From Paraphysoderma sedebokerense (Eukaryota; Blastocladiomycota; Physodermatomycetes; Physodermatales; Physodermataceae): a stretch of DNA of 64,000 bases. The notes under the pieces were generated by a model that was given only the letters and a program-made list of their open reading frames with translations, was not told where the DNA came from and made no database searches. How positions within the stretch are numbered: the stretch's first letter is position 1; the number at the start of each line of letters is the position of its first letter. Made by a program: the position numbers and the translations under genes. Positions 26,903 to 38,100 of the stretch are shown one piece after another. The stretch spans positions 496,001-560,000 of the forward strand of contig JAHLJZ010000006.1 of the NCBI GenBank assembly GCA_025602915.1, in the 5' to 3' direction.

Positions 26903-27358
26903 GGTAGCAGAAGCAGCATGATTGATCTGATTTAATTATTCATCGCAAAAACGTATCTGTACGGTAAGAAGATACAGGCGAATCGCTTGTCGGTCGCAGT
27001 TTGTGATGTAATCAATTGGCGGGCCCTTGTCGCCCCCACCCAAAAACCGACCGACATCAACACATCAGAGATAGCATTTTGTATTTATATTCCGCAGAAA
27101 ATAAATAAAATCAATGAAACAAATGACCCTTGCATAAAACTAATGCATTCATCACATTTGACGATTCGATGCAACCTTATTCAACAGACTATGTCTTTTT
27201 CGTGAGTCTTCCGTTTTTGAGGTTTTGGCTTTTCCATTTCATACGAAAGGTAAAACTGAGAAATTAGAATCAATCTAGAATATATGTACGGAAGTCAATC
27301 ATTGTGCATGTAATACCGCCCATCTTTACTCCCAATAAAATAGAAAAAGGAGTCAAAA
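26903..27358. other. Intergenic: REV3 upstream region
   Basis: This is AT-rich sequence between the REV3 start and the first tRNA. It must contain the REV3 promoter. I see no convincing open frame, repeat or RNA gene in it. Confidence 0.5.
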
Positions 27359-27444
27359 TGCTCGAACGCGGGATTGAACCGCGGACCTTCAGTTGTCAAG
27401 ATGTGACTTACGAGACTGACGTTCTACCACTGAACTATCCGAGC
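27359..27444 (-). tRNA. tRNA-Thr (anticodon CGT) with a 14-nt intron
   Basis: Read on the minus strand, all four stems form: acceptor GCTCGGA with TTCGAGC and discriminator A, D stem GTTC/GAAC, anticodon stem TCAGT/ACTGA, and T stem CGCGG/CCGCG with loop TTCAATC. The anticodon loop is CTCGTA plus one base, with anticodon CGT reading ACG (threonine). About 14 extra bases sit after position 37, the usual site of eukaryotic tRNA introns. Internal A and B boxes are intact. Confidence 0.88.
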
Positions 27445-27851
27445 TGATGCCAGGAATCCGGGGCACACGCATTATGATCCCTTTATACACAACTTTGCCA
27501 TTGCTAGCCTATTGGTGCGAATAAATTATAAACGAAATGCTGATAGTAAGTTTTTTGCAGGTAAACCTTTCCTGTACTCTTTCCACTTTGGAATTTTTGT
27601 TATAAGACTGCAACTTTGGGCGTTGTTTTTCTCATCAATCTGGTGGATACGAAATATCTAAATGTTTGGCGCCTACTGGACAACTGCGCCGACCACACCA
27701 CCGGATAATTCTTATGCATGTCTTCGATGTAATTCGGAAGTTCCCGACCATCCTATACATCTGTCTGATTAATCTATTTCAATTTCTATGATTGCAACGC
27801 TGCTCTTCAGTTTTCCTGATTTACATGATACAGTCAAATATCCATACAGGT
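27445..27851. other. Intergenic: tRNA-Thr upstream and CCZ1 3' flank
   Basis: This AT-rich spacer lies between the 5' end of the tRNA and the CCZ1 stop codon. It probably holds the CCZ1 3' UTR. I see no supported gene or repeat. Confidence 0.5.
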
Positions 27852-30545
27852 TTAGTCTCCTTTAACATTCTTCAAGTCTGTTTCTAATGTTTTCAACGTC
27901 TCTTGAACTGCAACAAATCCCATCGCTTTTCTAGATTTTCCGCCGCCGCCATTCGATCCATTATTCGAAGTGGACTTGTTTAACCCGCCATTCAACGAAA
28001 TGAACGAAAGTAAGATATCCGGTGACGCGGAAGACTGAGAAGAAGTCTGAGTTGATGAGGAAATTGATTTTGCGGTGATCCATTGTTCTGTCCCTTCACT
28101 CAACTGTGAATTCGGATTGCCGCTCAAGCTGGATTTCAGAGTCGAATTTGCGGATGTGTTGAAGCTGATGGCAGGTAAATAATATAACTCAACCAATTCA
28201 TAGGGGAATCTAAACTTGTCGGTGGATAAAAACGGCAAAGCAATGGAAGTTAAGTATCTCGAAAGTAGTGGGGAGACTGTCCTTTCGTCTATGCTTGATT
28301 GTGTAGTTCGCTCTGCTGATTTAGTGGAGGTTGACGATGAAGAGTGTGATGGAGGTGGAGATGGAGAAGAGGAAGTAGGTAGATGAGGTTTTGACAATGA
28401 AAAAGACGAAGGTAAAAGCGTCATGCTTGGAAGAAAGTATTTCTTTGAGTCCTTTGAATCTGCGGCTGGCCGATTAGATGATTGCGATTTCGCAGATAAC
28501 TGCGACGCCGATCGTGGTATTGATTTTGATGACAATTTCGAGTTAGATTGAAGAGAAGATGTAATACTGGATACAGCTGAAATGTTACTCCAACATGACA
28601 AACTTTTTGGATCAATATGAATAAATGAATGAATCTCTGTCAAAGACTGCTGTAAATGAGAGAGCTGAACCCGTGAAGTGAATAATTGGGGCAGCGGAGA
28701 GGAAGATATGAGGTAGTTCGTCAAATCATGTGATAGGTTGATTGTGTGAAGTGTTTTCGAGTATTGGGGATCAAGCGACGTCGAGGAAGCGGATTCAGGT
28801 AATTGAGAATCTGAATCGGAACGTAATGGAATTGACGTGGATGGGGATTCCGATGGTTTTGTCAAATTTGATGACTCCTCCACCGACTGAAGACTCATTT
28901 CACTTGGAGCCCTTAAATTGGCAATCGGAACAAAAAATAAAAATGTGCAGTACCCAGGTAACTGCCAAATAATCACATGGTACTCTTCATGGTTTACCCC
29001 TAGATACATTTTCACAATGTGAGATATGGGTTCAACAAGTGGCTCTGAAGTCGAAGGATTTTGAGCTTCTTGTGGTGATGGTGAGACGGGTCTAGACGAC
29101 AGTTTAGACGACGAAGGTGGAGGTGAAGACGATCCCTTTTGCGTACTCCGTCGGCCAAAAAAATAAGAGAAACTGAACAAAGATGAACTCGATTCAGTCG
29201 ATTTTAGTTCTTTATCTTCTTTCTTTGGTTTCTCTTTCACAGAATCTTCTGTTTCACTTTCTTGCTCAGCAGTGTCATGGCTTAATCCCGTTTTCACTTT
29301 TTCAGAATCCAAGAAAAAGGATAGATACCACCAAAGCGATAATACCTCCTTCTGAGTCGGCAAATCATTCCAGAGCACTTGGTATTCATTAAACAATCTA
29401 TTCTCTCGCCTCTGCCCTTTTCTGTTTCCTTCTTTTCCGTCATTTTCAGTAATGTCACCGCCCGTTGATCGTAATATAACTGAATATTCCACGTCATTAA
29501 ATTGCATTTGAATATTTTTGATTGATTCGGTCATGATGGATTGAAATTGAGGAGAGACGGGGAGGGAGATGGTGGCAGGGATAGACGCAAAAAAAGTGTC
29601 AAGTTGGTCGGCGGACAGAAATTGAGAAAACCGTGCAACCCATTTATCAAAGAATTCCGCTATCGAAACGCGAAAATTGGAAAGGTTCTTTCGAAAATGA
29701 ATATACCGCGGGTCACTCGAACCATCTTCCAAATCTTCTGTCCCCAGACCTGGTTTTACGTTATCTGATTGAGTTGACTCAGCCGCGTCACTGGATATTT
29801 CATCCCAAAGATTATCAAATCCTTTTTTCACCAATTTGAACATTTCAATAGCCTGGGTTAACCACGTCTTGACAACATCGTCTTGTAGCTCAGAGTCAAG
29901 GTACTCTACCACTGTTTTAATTGATGTGAGCGAAGAAAGTGAGCTAGAGAATGAAGGGGACGGTGAAATAGAGTTTGAATTTGGAAAACGAGTCGTGTAT
30001 GCTAGATTTAAGTTGAGGGCAACGTAGTAAGGACATTCAACATCGGGTTGGAAAATTATGAGTCGTGTCTTTTGGGAGTGTGTCACGCAAAAGTTTGATT
30101 GGGGCGTAAAATTTGGTTGGGGGTATATTGAAGTATTAGAAGCATCATTTTTAGAAGTCGAAATCGAAGTCGAAGGAATATTGGAATTCGGGTCACTAGT
30201 TTGTTGATTCTGAGTTGTAGCGTCTACTTTTGACGACAACTTCGATGATGATTTAACGTCAAAAGTCGTCGAGAAATTCACAATCGCCTGCGATAATCCT
30301 ATATTCCTTAGAGCAATTTGATCCACCACATAGTCATTTTGCTCATTTTCCAATTCATCCTTGGATTTTGTCTTTGACTCTACGTCCTCCAATTTCGCAC
30401 TGATCGAGTCATTGGAAAGCGGCGATGTTGGGGCAGCGTAGTAATATAGAAGTTGGTCGGCTACGGTTGCGTCAGAGGATGAGAATGATGGATTGTAGAT
30501 TGCGAACCAAGAAATGGAGGCCGGAGTTCTGACGGATGTGGTCAT
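27852..30545 (-). CDS. CCZ1: CCZ1 vacuolar fusion protein
   Basis: This is a single uninterrupted frame of 897 residues. The N-terminus has the CCZ1 longin-type opening (SWFAIYNPSF, then ATVADQLLYYY), followed by LRNIGLSQAIVNFSTTF and HSQKTRLIIFQPD, all typical of the family. Ccz1 pairs with Mon1 to form the exchange factor that activates the Rab7/Ypt7 GTPase on late endosomes, vacuoles and autophagosomes. The protein is longer than human CCZ1 (about 480) because of serine-rich low-complexity insertions, for example around 28320-28560 and 29040-29170. It has no intron although most neighbours have many. It is divergent from NAS2, with 302 bases between starts. Confidence 0.88.
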   Translation of the reverse strand: MTTSVRTPASISWFAIYNPSFSSSDATVADQLLYYYAAPTSPLSNDSISAKLEDVESKTKSKDELENEQNDYVVDQIALRNIGLSQAIVNFSTTFDVKSSSKLSSKVDATTQNQQTSDPNSNIPSTSISTSKNDASNTSIYPQPNFTPQSNFCVTHSQKTRLIIFQPDVECPYYVALNLNLAYTTRFPNSNSISPSPSFSSSLSSLTSIKTVVEYLDSELQDDVVKTWLTQAIEMFKLVKKGFDNLWDEISSDAAESTQSDNVKPGLGTEDLEDGSSDPRYIHFRKNLSNFRVSIAEFFDKWVARFSQFLSADQLDTFFASIPATISLPVSPQFQSIMTESIKNIQMQFNDVEYSVILRSTGGDITENDGKEGNRKGQRRENRLFNEYQVLWNDLPTQKEVLSLWWYLSFFLDSEKVKTGLSHDTAEQESETEDSVKEKPKKEDKELKSTESSSSLFSFSYFFGRRSTQKGSSSPPPSSSKLSSRPVSPSPQEAQNPSTSEPLVEPISHIVKMYLGVNHEEYHVIIWQLPGYCTFLFFVPIANLRAPSEMSLQSVEESSNLTKPSESPSTSIPLRSDSDSQLPESASSTSLDPQYSKTLHTINLSHDLTNYLISSSPLPQLFTSRVQLSHLQQSLTEIHSFIHIDPKSLSCWSNISAVSSITSSLQSNSKLSSKSIPRSASQLSAKSQSSNRPAADSKDSKKYFLPSMTLLPSSFSLSKPHLPTSSSPSPPPSHSSSSTSTKSAERTTQSSIDERTVSPLLSRYLTSIALPFLSTDKFRFPYELVELYYLPAISFNTSANSTLKSSLSGNPNSQLSEGTEQWITAKSISSSTQTSSQSSASPDILLSFISLNGGLNKSTSNNGSNGGGGKSRKAMGFVAVQETLKTLETDLKNVKGD

Positions 30546-30847
30546 TTGGGGATTGTGAAATGAGGTTGGGGGTTGTCGACGGAATTAGGTTTGTGACGAA
30601 TGCGTTGGTAAAGTAATGTTGGCAATCAGAATCCGAAATAATAATCTTTAGATGGTGATGCGAATTAGATATATCTCTTCTCTTCGAAACATCACAAACT
30701 ATACGTTTAATCAAGACAAGGCAAATTAGATCAAAGAGAACGAACTCGTGCAGTGCCCGCCTTCTCTCACTCTTTGGCGCTTTTCATCATCTTTCCATTC
30801 TGGTGATCAAATAACAATATTAAAATTAAAGTAAACCAACAAAATCG
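30546..30847. promoter_or_regulatory. Divergent promoter region of CCZ1 and NAS2
   Basis: This is a 302-base AT-rich gap between two start codons pointing away from each other, so it must hold both promoters. No clear repeated motif is visible. Confidence 0.5.
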
Positions 30848-31957
30848 ATGACATCCTCGGATATAACACCACCATCCTCAAGGGCCGAAGTTTTGGCTGC
30901 AGCGCAACAACTCATGCAAGAGAAAGACAAGATCGAGAACGAAATCAACGAATACAACGCTGTATTAACATCGGTTCGTTTTATATTTTACATTCATGTG
31001 ACAATGATACACGATCTGTGATATCGGACTTAAATTGGCTGATATGTACATTCCGTCCTGTATCTTGAACAGCACGGAGTCACATTCGATACAGCCCTCG
31101 TCGATGCGGAAGGATTTCCAATACCAAATGTCGACCTGTACGCGGTTCGTTCTGCAAAGAACCAGATTATCCGTATGTGTTACTCATTGCATAAACAGGA
31201 TGGCGAAAGAGTTTATTCTCTTTAGAACTCATGACGGTCATGAAATAACTTTAGGCCTCAAAAATGACCATAAAGCGCTCATGAACCAAATCGAAAAGAC
31301 GCTGCATACTTTACACTCTCTCCCTCCAGAACCCACCTCTTCAGCTACCGGTAACATCTACCTACACTTTAACCAACTTTTCCTTCGTCTCACTCACATG
31401 AATCATATCTACACCCCACAGCGTCCCCAGAATCACTCCCGCCATTTGCGATTGTGAACGCCGTCGCACCAGATTCTCCCGCCAAAGAAGCCGGGTTAGT
31501 AAAAGACGATTTGATCATTCGATTCGGATCCCTAGATAAACAAAACAACAATGATCTGAAAGCGTTACCGGAATTAGTATCTAAAAATGAAGGGGTTTGT
31601 TTTTCTGAAATTTCTTGTATTCCGTTTATCAAGTCGTGATTTTGATGTCGGGATTTGATGGCATCGGTTGCATAACGTAATATAGAAATCTCTTCAAATT
31701 TTGATAAAACGGACATCAACAACGGGGGAAACTCAATTCGTGAATTTGGAGTTACGTCCCCACAAATGGAACGGAAGAGGGTTACTCGGGTACATTTCGT
31801 TTTTTATTTTCCTCGTTCCTTTCTTGAATCTACCATCTTGATTCATTATACCATCCTGATTGGTTATACTGATTTTATTATTTTTATCAACTTCCAAACA
31901 TTTGTTTTTTGTATACGCTTTCCATATAGGTGCCATATTTTGCCATACAAAGGATAA
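30848..31957 (+). CDS. NAS2: NAS2/PSMD9, 26S proteasome assembly chaperone
   Basis: Exons read: 30848-30973, 31073-31172, 31255-31350, 31422-31594, one starting near 31680-31700 and ending about 31789, then a short last exon from about 31930 to the stop at 31957. The N-terminal helical hairpin opens AEVLAAAQQLMQEKDKIENE. It is followed by GVTFDTALVDAEGFPIPNVD and VRSAKNQII, the PSMD9 hallmark. A PDZ domain follows (FAIVNAVAPDSPAKEAGL, then LIIRFG) and ends in LELRPHKWNGRGLLG joined across the last intron to CHILPYKG. Nas2 binds the proteasome ATPase Rpt5 and guides assembly of the base. Length is normal for the family. Confidence 0.95.
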
Positions 31958-32235
31958 CCTTCTTCACCCGTGACATTAAATACTGGATCTACACTTTCAA
32001 AAATCAAAAAATAAAACAAAAGGGAAAGAAAAAGAAAATCACAATGTACAATAACCTACAGAATTTCGTCATACATTTTTTTCTTTTCAAAAATAAAAAA
32101 TAAATCAAGTTGTATTGTCCCTTCCAATTCCTAAATCATCCACACCAAATGGATCCAAAAATGAGAATATTGAGTACCCCAAAAACTTCAAATTTCCATT
32201 ATAAAAATAATTGAACTGAACTACAGATTCAAAAA

Positions 32236-32340
32236 TGCTCGAACGCGGGATTGAACCGCGGACCTTCAGTTTTCCAACAATAAATTCTTGTGCGTGTTGC
32301 GGAATACGAGACTGACGTTCTACCACTGAACTATTCGAGC
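32236..32340 (-). tRNA. tRNA-Thr (anticodon CGT) with a 33-nt intron
   Basis: The mature part is nearly identical to the tRNA at 27359-27444: same D, anticodon and T arms, and same anticodon CGT. The acceptor stem is GCTCGAA with TTCGAGC, which pairs perfectly. The intron after position 37 is about 33 bases and unrelated in sequence to the 14-base intron of the other copy. Confidence 0.88.
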
Positions 32341-32876
32341 TGATTGGTTGAATGTAAAAATTAAATACATTAAAAAGCATTTAAAATTTAAGTATATGAC
32401 AAAAATTTGGCGGTAGGGGATGGATTGAGAAGGATTGTGTGGAGTTTGTAGTACCATTCGGGAAAGGGAATTGGATTTGTTGATTGAGTAGTTTAAAGAG
32501 ATTTGGCAAGTTTGTTTTTGTACAATCCATAATTCGGAGTTCATTACAATTACTACATGATAGTACAAGTACAGGATGAACGAGGAGTTTTAAAAACTCG
32601 AAATTCGAAACGATGATTGTATGTTGTTGCAGTAGTATCTGCTGCATATAATTTATAGTAAATTTGCCATTTGCGCACAAGTTTGTTTGGAGTTCGTGGG
32701 TGGGTTAGAAGGATAAGAAGGAGGGATTGGGATGGTTTAATGCGGGTTGTCTAGGTTTAATGTGATGGTCTAGTACGAAACGAAACGAAAAGTTTGGCAG
32801 GGTTAGTGATGACGACATTTGAATTTCAGTAGCGATATAAGTAAAAGGATCATTATATTGGTACAACTGAATTAGG
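32341..32876. other. Intergenic: tRNA upstream and FANCL 3' flank
   Basis: This is about 540 AT-rich bases between the second tRNA and the FANCL stop. Minus-strand frames here have no family signature. A GTAAGT immediately after the last recognised FANCL cysteine leaves open a further small 3' exon in this stretch, but I cannot identify one. Confidence 0.4.
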
Positions 32877-34763
32877 GGGGATGACTTACAGCGTTACATC
32901 CTACACCAGGACATTGCCCAAAGATGGTGTTAAAACTGATACGTGTTGATGTGCCTTGTAGATACTAACAACGGGCGTGTTTGAGTTTTGGCGGTAGTAC
33001 ATTAAGATCATCCCGATGGGAGAAGAAATTGACGAACGACGACATTTAAGTTGGTAAGAAAAAGATCAGCAAAAAATGGATTAATCGATGGCTCAAGACT
33101 GATATTGTTTCCGCGCCGGCTGTTGGCAACAATCAGTGACTATGTGATTCCTGTAAACATACCTCTTTTAAGCAACTCCTATGATACAAACTGCCGCATC
33201 TCTCGTTTTGACAACTGTGGTCAGGGATTTCATTCGTGTATTCGTTCATGTACTCTGTACATATGGGGCATTCTACTTCAGTCGAAATTGCCGTACCGAT
33301 GGCGGACTCCCGCGTGGCAACATCGGCATTGCCATGGGAGGGAGGAGCAGGAACGGGTATAGGCAATAGTTTGAGCAGGTTAGCATAGGTTGACAAGTTG
33401 GGTAACCTGAGATAGATTGAGTGGTTGGTAAAAGCTGTGGGTTAGTGTGGGTAAGAGTGAACAAAATTGGAATTCTGCAAATAATGAAATATCACGGTCA
33501 TGGATTTAATAATATTACCAGTCTCCCCGTTTGCTATTGATAGCCGATTTGATGGGTGAAAGTCTTGACTCTGGACCAAAAAGTTGTAACTGTAGAGGAA
33601 AACTGCGAGGGTCATGTGGATCAAGTTGAAGCTGGATGGCGCATGCGTTTCCTGAGTTTTAAAGTTTCGGTATTTGAGAGGATTCCCAATTTTAAGGGCT
33701 GTGCAAAAATTTTAAATGTTTTACCTAATGAAAACCTTCGGACTGTTGAGGCTCTGGAAGGTTGCTGCAGTAACTGTATCGTATTGGCGTCTAATTCGTC
33801 CAAGAGATTCCACAGCTCTTGGTACCTTTGCAGCGCCTATTGTTGATATTTACGAAGCGGGGTTAGACGATCATAAAAAGAAACAATGTATTGCTATACA
33901 GACTTCTTGGTAGATTTGAAGAATATCAATCAATCGGGAGGTGGATGTCCATTTGATGGGAATGGGATCTGGTAGATCGGCCTGACAGATGGGCGGGACA
34001 AGTGGGTATTGGGTCGGTAGCTGGATTCTGACAATATGCTTTCGTTGAGCTTGATCCCTGTGAATAAACTATGAGTGAGCAAGACGATTAGGGTTATGAA
34101 ACAAAACTTTCCAACCTCAGTTCTATTGAGAATTTGTCGAGGGATTTATCAATGTCGCGGACGCGCTGCCAACCGATGTGATCGAGTTCGTCAATGAGGA
34201 CGGAGTGGTACTTGGGAGTTTCGAATGATGCCGGTGGTATAATTCGTTCCTAAGATGAGTGAAGGTTTGTGTTGTGAAGTTTGATTCGGGATATGGGTGC
34301 TCGCTCTGTAGAGCCTATGGAATCTTACTTACCAGCAGTTCTTTAAAGTCTATTGCGAATTCTTCGACGGTGGAAAATAACGCCAACCTCTAGGGAAGCA
34401 ATCGCCTGGTTAGTGCACTGGAGGTAGCGGGTGGCGTAAGAGAAGAGACAGCAGATGTATGTACCTGCTTGATCGTATGAAGGGTTTCTTTGGGGATGAG
34501 GGCCTTGAGTTTTGGGCAGACTTTGATTTTGGCGTTTGCTAGATTGGTGGTGCGAGAGTGGGGATTGGAGGATGGACAGAGTATTCTGAATCTGAATTCG
34601 TTGTCCTAGTTTGGGAGTGGAGTGAGAGTGAGTGAGTGGGTTGGTAGATTGGGTTGAATGAGTGGTACGTACGTTGAGAGAGATGACTCCGTGGTAGAGG
34701 AGGGAGTGCGAGTCCGAGGGACAGGGGAGGAGGAGAGGCAATGTGGAGCAGAGCATAGTATAG
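32877..34763 (-). CDS. FANCL: FANCL, RING E3 ubiquitin ligase of the Fanconi anaemia core complex
   Basis: The start at 34763 gives MLCSTLPLLLPCPSDSHSLL, matching the FANCL opening. Exons then encode DNEFRFRILCPSS, LALFSTVEEFAIDFKELL, PKYHSVLIDELDHIGWQRV and HIVRIQLPTQYPLVPP, together covering the ELF and the double-RWD substrate and E2 binding region. A further exon gives YQELWNLLDELDANTIQLL. The C-terminal RING starts CPICTEYMNEYTNEIPDHSC and continues CGSLYHRSCLKE. After an intron of about 200 bases it resumes YLQGTSTRISFNTIFGQCPG and VGCNA, aligning with the CLYEWLRG...FGECPYC region of human FANCL. The last cysteine pair has wider spacing (CPGVGC). FANCL monoubiquitinates FANCD2 and FANCI to license crosslink repair. 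At least eight exons. Confidence 0.9.
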
Positions 34764-35160
34764 AGAGAGTCGAGTGTAGATATAGATAGAGTAGATAGAT
34801 TGTGTATAGAGTGTGTATAGGTAGATGGATAGACCGATGCGGACAGCAAGCAAACACCAGACAGCCGGGTCGCATTCTCCGTGATATTCCAAGTGGCGTT
34901 CCCTCCTTCGCTCTTCCACACTGACTACTCTGTTCTATTCGCTCCCTCTACTCTATACACTGCCCGCATTCTACACACATTCTATCGCCATTCCCTCTGT
35001 TCCCTGCTCTACTCTACTCCACTTACTCTATACTGTGTTCCACTCTGCTCTGCTGGCCACGACATGATCCCCCTCTTCCCCTCCGCCATTTGATTCCTAT
35101 CGCTCCTCCTCTCTCTCCCCATCTCCACTCTGCTACCTACTCACTACCCCATACCCCCAC
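34764..35160. promoter_or_regulatory. Divergent promoter region of FANCL and ROM-like RhoGEF
   Basis: This 397-base gap between divergent starts is strongly biased. From about 34740 to 34830 the plus strand is rich in GA and TAGA/TATAG repeats. From about 34920 to 35160 it is C/T-rich with repeated CTCT and ACTC. Such pyrimidine-rich leaders are common just upstream of fungal start codons. No single clear TATA box can be singled out. Confidence 0.5.
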
Positions 35161-38100
35161 ATGGACTCGCTCTCCCTTCGCTCAAAGGGAAGAACCAAAC
35201 GCTCAGCCTCCTCCGCCTCGCACTCCGAACCCCTCGTCACTCCCCACCAATCGCAACAACAACCGAGAAACACAAGAGTAGGCACGATACCCCTCATCTA
35301 CCCGGCTCTTTTGTCAAAAGTCGCAATCATCTTCAAACAGAGAATTCCACTCACAAACCAAATCAAAGATTCCCTAGAATACAAAAATTGCTTTGTCGGT
35401 CGTGATGCCGTGGTACGTCAAATTCAATAACCCCCGTTTTCAATCTTCAAAAAGCTTTTATTTCAGTGCTATGTCTGCCTAATATAAAATATGCACTATG
35501 TCGGCCCCCAAATTTGCCCCTCCTTTCCCCGGTGGCAAAGTACATCCGACGCATTCATAAACTATAAATTATAAATACCCGTCACTCCTTTATGTCTCTT
35601 TCCCTCTCCCGAGCCTAGACAATTCTTGACAATGCTAATTCTTAAATATGCCTACTATACTTGTAGGATCTCTTATCCCTCATCATTCGAACGGGAGATA
35701 GAAATTTGGCTCTGCTAGTCGGACGGGCTCTCGATGCACAGAAATTCTTTTACGACGTCACCTATACCCACAGGTTGCGTGATTCCTCGAACGAACTCTA
35801 TAAATTCCAAGATCGTTTATCCACTCTGGTCGGCTCCTCATCCAGTCTATCACTAGCTGAGAACGAACCCGATACTCCGACAACGCAATCTACACCCAGA
35901 GATGACAGTTCACCGAACTTGTTGTCGCCTGATGACGAGGAAGACCTGCCAACTGGAGTTTTCACAATTTTGACAGACTGTTATAGTTCTACCTGTTCCC
36001 GGGAAAGAATATGCTATAGTATTGCTTGTCCAAGGCGCCTCGAACAGGTACCAAGATTGAAATCCTATTCTTGATTCCTGTTGTGGTTTGTGCTTATTGG
36101 TTATTCTGACACCCTTTATCCAATTCTTTTTGGTCTTCTCGAATACAGCAAAGTCGGCATATCAGCGCTACTTCCTCTATGAAACGATCGCAGAGTGAAG
36201 CTTCTTTGCCCGAGGCTCAAGCCCAAGAGGTAAGAGAAAGAGTTATAAGCCGACTGCACTTCACAGGACCTGACTCGAACTTTTTACGATTTCAAAGGAA
36301 AAATTTTGGTCTACATACGTCCCGGAAGAGATTAGGTTAAATGCGACGGAAGAAGTTGTCAAAAGACAAGAAGTTATATTCGAATTGATACATTCAGAAG
36401 AGCAATTCGTGAATGACCTTGATTCCGTTGAAAAGGTAGCATTCTTTTTGGCTTTTGATCCACCTTGATTTATACTAAAGTCGTGACCCTTTTCGTCCTT
36501 CTTCATTCCTGCAACCAATCCAGATTTTCATCCAGCCTCTTCTCGAATCCGATCTCCTTCCACCCCAGTCGCGCTCTAAATTCATTTCTGACGTTTTTGG
36601 CAATATCCTTACCATCAGATCACTCAATGAACAACTGTCGCTTTCATTACAGCGGAGGCAGCAGGAATCTTGGGTCGTAGACAGAGTGGGCGACGTATTT
36701 TATCGACATGTAGTCAACTTGGAAGGGCCGTACGTAGAGTATGGTGCTACTCAGCCATGGGGTAAACATTGGCTAGAGACGGAGGTGGCGAAAAATCCGG
36801 ATTTAGGGAAATTTCTGGCGGTAAGACTGTTCCAAGACTTACTATTCTTGTATTTTCGCCTCTAATTACATGTTTCTCTTCAAGGAATGCGAGAAACGAC
36901 CCGAGTCCCGTAAACTCCCTATCCAATCTTTTCTTGCCCGTCCCACAACCCGCATGGGTCGGTACCCACTACTTTTAGATTCTATTCTTCGAAAAACACC
37001 CGAAGATCATCCAGATAGAGCAGATTTAGAAAAGAGCATTGCATTCATTAAAACTATTTTAAAACAGATTAATATTGTTGCCGGAAGAAGCGATAACGCC
37101 GTTCGATTAACAGCTCTGAATGAGAGCTTGATATTTAGAAGTGGCGAGACACAGGTGCGTTTATTCATGTGCTCTTGCTCTTTCGTCTGCTCGTTGATCC
37201 TGAAAATCTGCTTGTGGTGTTCCCTTTCGTAGGATTTGAAGCTCCTAAGTCCTGAGCGGCAATTGATTCGAGATGGTCCCTTAAAAAAGAAAGCCGGCAG
37301 CGGGCAACAAATGGAAGAATTAACCGTGTTTCTTCTGGACCACTGTCTGCTCCTCACCAAAAAGAAAAAAGTCAAGAATTTATTTGAATATAAGGTCAAC
37401 CGAAACGTACGCACTAGTTTACAGGTCTTCTTCGCTATTTCCACACTGCCTATACTCACATTGTTGTCACTTTGTCAACCTTAGCCTATTCCTCATGAAT
37501 TCCTCATCCTCCAAGTACCAGATGAAAACCCCACGCCCTTCTCCACGCATCGCCGGTCTGGTTACTTCCTGAAATCTCAAGTGCCGTCAGCCGCTTCTTT
37601 ATCTCCGTCACCGTCCTCGTATTCCGCTAAGAAAACAGAACATCCTATCAACATTACCCATTTAGGTCGAAATGGAGGTCAAGTGGTATTGTACGCGAGT
37701 TCGATCGCAGATCGGAGACAATGGGTTGATAAAATCACTCAAGCTAAAGAGTTGATGGAACTTAAAAATAGGAGATGGGATTATAAAGTTGTTTGGGAAT
37801 GGGATACTGGAAGGGAAGGTGCGAAGATCAATGGGATTATGTTATTTGGTTTGTTTCACATTCATCTACTTTCTTTGGTATTTTCAATGAGTATCTTACA
37901 TTCACTTTTGTTGTGACGGATAGAAAATCGAGTGATCGTTGGATCGGATAACGGGTTATATGTTGCCACAGAAAAGGATAACCGATCATCGTCATTCACA
38001 AAAATATTGGACCAACCGATTCAGCAAGTTGATATTTCCTCCAATTCAAATGCTGTGTTAGTTTTATCTGGTGCGTTTTTGATCAAATTACTTTGGGTGG

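Noticed and set aside
32341-32876. Small minus-strand genes between the tRNA and FANCL
   Set aside because: Only AT-rich frames without conserved features; any real coding there would more likely be a last FANCL exon, which I could not identify.
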